Origin: Branchiostoma floridae
Taxonomy: Eukaryota; Chordata; Leptocardii; Amphioxiformes; Branchiostomatidae
Length of the DNA stretch: 64,000 nt
Assembly: GCF_000003815.2 (NCBI RefSeq)
Contig: NC_049997.1
Coordinates: 9,575,060 to 9,639,059 of the forward strand
Reading direction: 5' to 3'
Shown: positions 61,201 to 64,000 of the stretch, piece after piece
Numbering within the stretch: the first letter of the stretch is position 1
Layout: each line of letters opens with the position of its first letter
Made by a program: the position numbers and the translations under genes
Notes under the pieces: generated by a model
Databases searched by the model: none
Seen by the model: only the letters and a program-made list of their open reading frames with translations
Told to the model about the DNA's origin: nothing

Positions 61201-63030
61201 TTTCTCACTGTTATGTCAATTTTTTAAATCCTTTTACAAAATTTAATGTTCTAAATAGCGTTTAGGTGGTTCAGCACTCATGACTTTCTGCACGACTTTC
61301 AGTATGCAGTACAAGAGAATACCCACCTGTGTCTTTCCCACAGTACACCGGTCGTGTCTGGATGCCGCTGTCGTCTCCGCATGATTGATTGACAGAATGA
61401 CAGCTGCCCCAAGGTCCCTAAGGCCTCAAAAAGACTTATCCACCTTTACCTAATGGGGAATACTACAAAATCAACCTACCCGTGTCTTTCCCACAGTAGA
61501 CCGGTCGTGTCTGTACGCCGCTGTCGTCTCCGCAGGTTTGATTGACGGACTGACAGCCGCCCCAGGGCCCGACCTGCCACAGGTACGTGCTGCAGGGCAC
61601 CTGCTGGTTACATACACGCCTCTGCACCAGCTCATCTGCAGGCAGACACTCCGTGTCGTTTCTGGAGTAAGCTGTGGGGAGATCATGATGATACTGAATA
61701 ACAAAGATAACATACAAATGTAAATCTTAGTTAGACATGTACACACCCGCCTCTGTACCAGCTCGTCCTCTGGCAAACACTCCGTGTCGTTTCTGGAGTA
61801 AGCTGTGGGAAGATAAAGAACGTATATCTGTGACGGTTACAACTTGTAAGTTAAGTTTGCATGGTTCATAGGGCGGTGCATTTGGAGTATAAGTTGTTGC
61901 AACTGGTGCATATAGGGCAGCCCATAGGGTGGTGCCCATCTCCAATTCCATAGCCCTTGGGCCACACAACATATTGCAATCCCTACAGCAAGGGCTAGTC
62001 CACAGGTAGTGGCGTGTGTTGAGCTTTCATACTCTTTTCCAAATTCTGAGTGCTATATAAGCAGAGAAATCAGTATGTACTATTTGGTCAGTAAGGGATG
62101 AAACTCCACTCACAAGACAATTGCACTAGGGGTATAATCTTCTTCCTATCCAATTAAGAACTTAAATGCTTAAACTTGCAACCCTTTGAGGCATTTTTTT
62201 ATAGAGATGAAGAACATTTGGAGTACTATATGTCAAGAGGCTTGCCCTACCTAGAACTTGTCTAATTCGTGTCTGGAATCCTCCCTTTACACCACAGGAC
62301 ACGGAGCAGTGTCCCCAGTCTGACCACTCCGACACCACACAGTCACCTGGACACGGGACCTGGAATGAGACAATTCTTTTTAACTATTATTTACTTGAAT
62401 TTCACCACAGTCAACTGGGCACTTAACCTGGAATGTTAACAGAAGGAGACATTGCAATACATACAGTGTTTGGTTGACAACTTACTGTTAGTAGCGAAAA
62501 CATTGCTTAGTTTTGATCAACACGAATAAAATATTTGCAGTTTTCTTTTACATTTGCAATTTTAACAGTTGATCTGTCACCCTGCACATTACACACAGCA
62601 AGCGTTTGTATGTGTTCTGTCATACTACTGTAAGGTATTGACTTTACAGATTTAAACGGATGGAAGTTAATACCAGCTTTATGAATGGATTTATGATTAC
62701 CTTGCAATTGTTCTCGCGTTGCAGTTCCTGAATATGGGAGCAGATTTTCCAAGGGAAGGACAATGTACATTGTACATGTACACTTAGTGAACATGTGTTC
62801 TGTCTTACTACTGTAAGGTATTGACTTCACAGATTTAAAGGGATGTGAGTGCCAGGTTTACAAATGGCTTACCTTGCAATTATTCTCGCGTTGTGGTTCC
62901 TGAATATGGGAGCAGTTTTCCCGAGGAAGAACCTCATCCAGCGCGCTCTTACAGTACATGACCCTGATCTGGGACCCCGGGCCGCACGGCTGGTCCAACC
63001 CGAAGTTCAAGAAACACTTGCTCCATCGAC
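43277..63030 (-). CDS. THSD7: THSD7-family receptor, C-terminal 22 exons
   Basis: Exons (5' to 3', minus): 63030-62873, 62359-62251, 61671-61480, 60960-60807, 60398-60334, 60190-60023, 59482-59312, 59012-58872, 58448-58257, 57266-57139, 56693-56540, 56167-55931, 53107-52848, 49943-49775, 49153-49035, 48281-48130, 47168-47071, 46418-46284, 45794-45669, 45223-45131, 44860-44779, 43406-43277. Every junction agrees in phase, giving 1076 residues to the stop. About fifteen TSP1 repeats are visible, with C-mannosylation-type WxxW cores such as EWSDWSEC and DWSEWSLC, CPGDC or CPVDC linkers, and N-glycosylation sites (NRTRE, NVTRS). The alternation of full and 'W..GPW' repeats, a membrane-proximal CxC-rich module, one helix and a short tail is the THSD7A/THSD7B plan. 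Vertebrate THSD7A is an endothelial and podocyte membrane protein. The N-terminal exons and signal peptide lie beyond position 64000. The A/B assignment is not possible; a pre-duplication orthologue is likely. Confidence 0.9.
44261..44327 (-). repeat. tRNA-like unit (SINE head or tRNA pseudogene)
   Basis: On the minus strand TAGCGCAGTGGT (A box) and GGTTCGAATCC (B box) are intact. The T arm CCCGG/CCGGG and an anticodon stem GCATT/AATGC with loop CTAAACC can form. The two acceptor strands do not pair, so it is not a functional tRNA. Confidence 0.6.
44540..44697. mobile_element. MITE, TIR TACTGTAAATGCA, copy D
   Basis: Both ends are intact (TACTGTAAATGCAG and AAATGCATTTACAGTA). About 50 bp of the interior, between the GCGGTGGATTTATGTT and TATTAGACTGCAG regions of other copies, is deleted or altered. 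Confidence 0.75.
44779..44860 (-). CDS. THSD7: THSD7 transmembrane exon
   Basis: Phase 1 in, 2 out. LPPWWWIPLAVLVGVLAALL, then LGIMCYR, is a single membrane-spanning helix followed by basic residues, giving type I topology. Confidence 0.9.
44920..45055. repeat. Dispersed hairpin family 'AAGCAACTGGATATGATTTT'
   Basis: GATGAAGATTAGACATCCAG, GTAATAAGATA, AGCAGTTACTCAAGCAACTG and AAAATCATATCCAGTTGCTT recur in inverse-complement pairs. Relatives are at 47230-47265, 47634-47775, 48391-48460, 15435-15505 and 15830-15865. Confidence 0.65.
45131..45223 (-). CDS. THSD7: THSD7 juxtamembrane Thr/Pro stalk exon
   Basis: Phase 1 in and out. VLTTAAPTTTVTMPPTEGV is a probably O-glycosylated stalk just outside the helix. 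Confidence 0.85.
45669..45794 (-). CDS. THSD7: THSD7 EGF-like exon
   Basis: Phase 1 in and out, so it is a cassette that can be skipped in frame. CFPKEGCADDSHCQFDGAYC and RRCECVAGM give a cysteine pattern like an EGF or EB module. I do not recall this module in vertebrate THSD7A or THSD7B. Confidence 0.8.
46284..46418 (-). CDS. THSD7: THSD7 membrane-proximal Cys-rich exon
   Basis: Phase 1 in and out. WCIPECSGRYSTCSEGRCIC followed by QDGFEG matches the 'CxxxxSYCSE.K.CRCEEGY' region before the helix in THSD7A. Confidence 0.85.
47269..47305 (-). pseudogene. THSD7: 5'-partial copy of THSD7 exon 47071-47168
   Basis: On the minus strand an intact CTCAG acceptor is followed by a 37-base copy of the exon start (GTCCTGTTCCAGCTTGAAGG). 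It lies 137 bp upstream of the real acceptor and has no donor. Confidence 0.75.
47341..47590 (-). repeat. SINE with tRNA-like head
   Basis: Same element as 35840-36108 (GGGCGGCACCCATCTCCGTT, GGGGGCTAGTCCACTGGTAG, then the tRNA-like end with TTTGGTAGGTCGTGAGTTTG on the minus strand). Intronic in THSD7. Confidence 0.7.
48049..48080 (-). pseudogene. THSD7: 3'-partial copy of THSD7 exon 48130-48281
   Basis: The minus strand reads GAGCTCATACACATAGATAAG then GTAAATGTC, a copy of the exon end and donor with a short insertion. It is 81 bp downstream of the real donor. Confidence 0.6.
48461..49034. other. THSD7 intron
   Basis: No exon, RNA gene or named repeat is recognised. Confidence 0.4.
49242..49278. 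repeat. (CTT)n microsatellite
   Basis: About twelve uninterrupted CTT units (AAG on the minus strand) in a THSD7 intron. Confidence 0.95.
49610..49692 (-). pseudogene. THSD7: 3'-partial copy of THSD7 exon 49775-49943
   Basis: 83 bases encode GIGERTRTVKCHRSDGRMVD then EIDCLVEG, differing from the real exon by IDC for IYC. They are followed by GTTCTC, a weakened donor. It lies in the following intron. Confidence 0.8.
50463..52783. mobile_element. 2.3-kb non-autonomous DNA transposon with about 170-bp TIRs
   Basis: The left arm 50463-50638 and right arm 52620-52783 are inverted copies (TCCATGGGCCAG, GTGGCAAATTCTCC, GGTAGCTTTCTACCGGCTAT). Both outer ends read CACTA, as in CACTA/Chapaev-type elements, though no target duplication is evident. 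The 2-kb interior has no transposase frame. It includes short GTTGCTAAGGC repeats at 51023-51060 and 51222-51252. It fills most of one THSD7 intron. Confidence 0.75.
53480..54130. promoter_or_regulatory. CpG-rich block inside a THSD7 intron
   Basis: Two CpG-dense segments (about 53488-53770 and 54003-54120) stand out from AT-rich intron sequence, with GCCGCCGAAAACGCGGCACC, ACTTCCTGTTCG (ETS-like) and GGCCCGCCGTAAGGCGGGG. Between them AAATGGCGGGCCAG precedes a donor-like GTAAGT at 53895; an acceptor TTTTTTTTTAG at 54403 follows. A plus-strand non-coding transcript antisense to THSD7 is possible. A CpG-rich repeat is an alternative. Confidence 0.35.
54404..55930. other. AT-rich THSD7 intron
   Basis: Low-GC sequence with no exon or named repeat recognised. 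Confidence 0.4.
56820..57015 (-). repeat. Degraded tRNA-derived SINE
   Basis: The minus strand has an A-box-like TACTAGGCTAGTGG and a B-box-like AGGTCATGGGTTTAATTCAC near the right end, with the body running left. Intronic in THSD7. Confidence 0.5.
57499..58162 (-). pseudogene. THSD7: Array of 3'-partial copies of THSD7 exon 58257-58448
   Basis: Four donor-bearing copies (57610-57676, 57796-57862, 57946-58012, 58096-58162) plus a donor-less remnant near 57499-57523 follow the real exon. Copies two to four are exactly 150 bp apart and nearly identical. Each repeats about 67 bases encoding CPVDYQVLDWWEWSLCSHVC or a close variant and a strong donor (GGTTAG|GTAAGG). The first Cys-containing linker is altered (CQ to YQ) in three copies. 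Short CTTACCTAACC-only repeats lie between some copies. Confidence 0.85.
61327..61419 (-). pseudogene. THSD7: 3'-partial copy of THSD7 exon 61480-61671
   Basis: About 93 bases encoding a VNQSCGDDSGIQTRPVYCGK-like segment and ending CACAG|GTGGGT, a usable donor. It lies just downstream of the real exon. Confidence 0.85.
61738..61802 (-). pseudogene. THSD7: 5'-partial copy of THSD7 exon 61480-61671
   Basis: A CCCACAG acceptor is followed by 65 bases encoding AYSRNDTECLPEDELVQRRV, then divergence. It lies 131 bp upstream of the real acceptor, so this exon is bracketed by both types of partial copy. Confidence 0.85.
61856..62125 (-). repeat. SINE, third copy
   Basis: Shares CATAGGGYGGTGCCCATCTC, GGGCTAGTCCAC and the tRNA-like right end with 35840-36108. 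The GCCCATAGGGTGGTG part is partly duplicated. Intronic in THSD7. Confidence 0.65.
62701..62758 (-). pseudogene. THSD7: 3'-partial copy of THSD7 exon 62873-63030
   Basis: 58 bases repeat the exon end (CTCCCATATTCAGGAACTGC, CGAGAACAATTGCAAG) with donor GTAATC. About 80 bp of downstream intron (TACTGTAAGGTATTGACTT) is duplicated with it. Confidence 0.8.
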
Positions 63031-64000
63031 CTGGAGGACATGGGTTCAAATCCACAATCTAGTCAGGACATACAATGTAAAGCCACATAATGATAGCATC
63101 AAAGTACATTTGTATGCATTTCTTTTGAACAGCAAAACTGACCTTGAAAAAGAACAACAATGGTGCATTTTTCTATGAGAACATCTAACATCTTTGACTT
63201 AACAAATCTATGTTTACAAGTTCACACAATGACATACTTTTAACATATTTGAGGAAAAAACAAAAATGCATAAATGCTCGATCAGGAGCTGTTCTATGCT
63301 GTTCCGACCATTTTTCTGTTCCAAGTTCAGCACTCTTGTCACAAAAATGTGACACGGATGGGCACAAACAACACAAATGACAGTCAGCTCTAACGCCATT
63401 TGCAGACATTTACACTCAAGCTGCAGACTCCTACTGAGCCAGATTGTAATAAAAATGTTTGACTTTTACAGACGCTTTATCTAGAGACTTTGGTATTGAT
63501 TTGAGAACTTAGAAAAAGCAATGTTGGATAGGGCTCTATGGAGTGAAATATGTACCAGCCTTGTCGATGATGTATGTATGTATGTACAGTCAAACCTGCC
63601 CAAGACGACCACCCGGGGGACCGGGGAAAAACGGTCGATTTGGACAGGTGGTCGCTGAGAAGAGTATCGACTCAAAACATGCCCGATGCAAAGTATAAAT
63701 GGTTGCCGTTGTGTCTAATGGCAAATAGCAAGCACACTGCACGCACGCAAAGAAGCGAGGTCTTTAATGTCAAATACAACACGCACACTGTTAACTGTAA
63801 ATTTACCCCCCAAATCCGACGCAAACTGGCCGATTTCGGCACAAAATCGCGCTAATTATCATCAAAAATCGATGAAAACCTCAATCTTGAAAATGATGCG
63901 GTCGTTATAGGTCCCAATTTGGGCCGGTCGCGGTCGCGTTGGCCAGGTGGTCGTTGAGAAAAGGTCGCTTAATGCTTACGTCAATGGGAAAATAAATCGG
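63031..64000. other. THSD7 intron and dispersed repeat at window edge
   Basis: No exon is found. From about 63585 a CpG-rich dispersed element begins (TACAGTCAAACCTGCCCAAG, ACGACCACC). It contains two copies of CAGGTGGTCGYTGAGAA (near 63641 and 63940) and runs towards the window end. Confidence 0.5.

Noticed and set aside
61480-61661. Acceptor TACTCCAG for THSD7 exon 61480-61671
   Set aside because: The phase would be wrong after the exon ending at 62251 (phase 1); CCCCACAG|CTTACTCC restores the frame.

Overview
The window looks like nuclear DNA of a cephalochordate (amphioxus, Branchiostoma-like). The evidence is intron-rich genes of chordate or bilaterian type, a secreted LRR-Ig protein of the kind expanded in amphioxus, many short inverted-repeat elements, tRNA-derived SINEs, and frequent runs of the palindrome ACATGT. 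The genus is an inference; no sequence search was possible.

Layout. (1) Positions 1-8475 are non-coding and repeat-rich. They probably hold a non-coding first exon (ending 2999) and a 5.5 kb intron of the next gene. (2) 8537-12277 (+) is a single-exon coding region for a 1246-residue secreted LRR-Ig protein with a Gly/Tyr/Gln repeat and a furin-like site. (3) 15036-23181 (-) is the 5' part of a TBC1D15/TBC1D17 orthologue (Rab GTPase-activating protein). Only the N-terminal, pre-TBC exons are here, and the rest must lie left of the window. (4) 23207-35700 is intergenic, with several inverted-repeat elements, a LINE remnant and microsatellites. (5) 35794-39977 (+) is a complete five-exon RSKR (SGK494-like) AGC kinase of 415 residues; every splice phase closes and it has an N-myristoylation-type start. 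(6) 39978-43276 is the convergent 3' region. (7) 43277-63030 (-) is the C-terminal 22 exons (1076 residues) of a THSD7-family receptor: about fifteen thrombospondin type-1 repeats, EGF-like modules, one transmembrane helix and a short tail. Its 5' end lies right of the window. The four genes have no evident shared pathway.

The most unusual signal is structural. Exon-intron boundaries in RSKR and THSD7 are repeatedly copied in tandem. The result is truncated exon copies that keep a splice acceptor when upstream of the real exon, or a splice donor when downstream. Six THSD7 exons and one RSKR exon are affected; one exon in each gene has copies on both sides, and one THSD7 exon is followed by a 150 bp-period array of four donor-bearing copies. 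In the TBC1D15-like gene, two homologous alternative exons with identical phases (0 in, 1 out) cannot be spliced together without a frameshift, so they look like a mutually exclusive pair.

All exon models were derived by hand from splice signals, reading-frame phase and recalled protein-family similarity. No transcript evidence was available.
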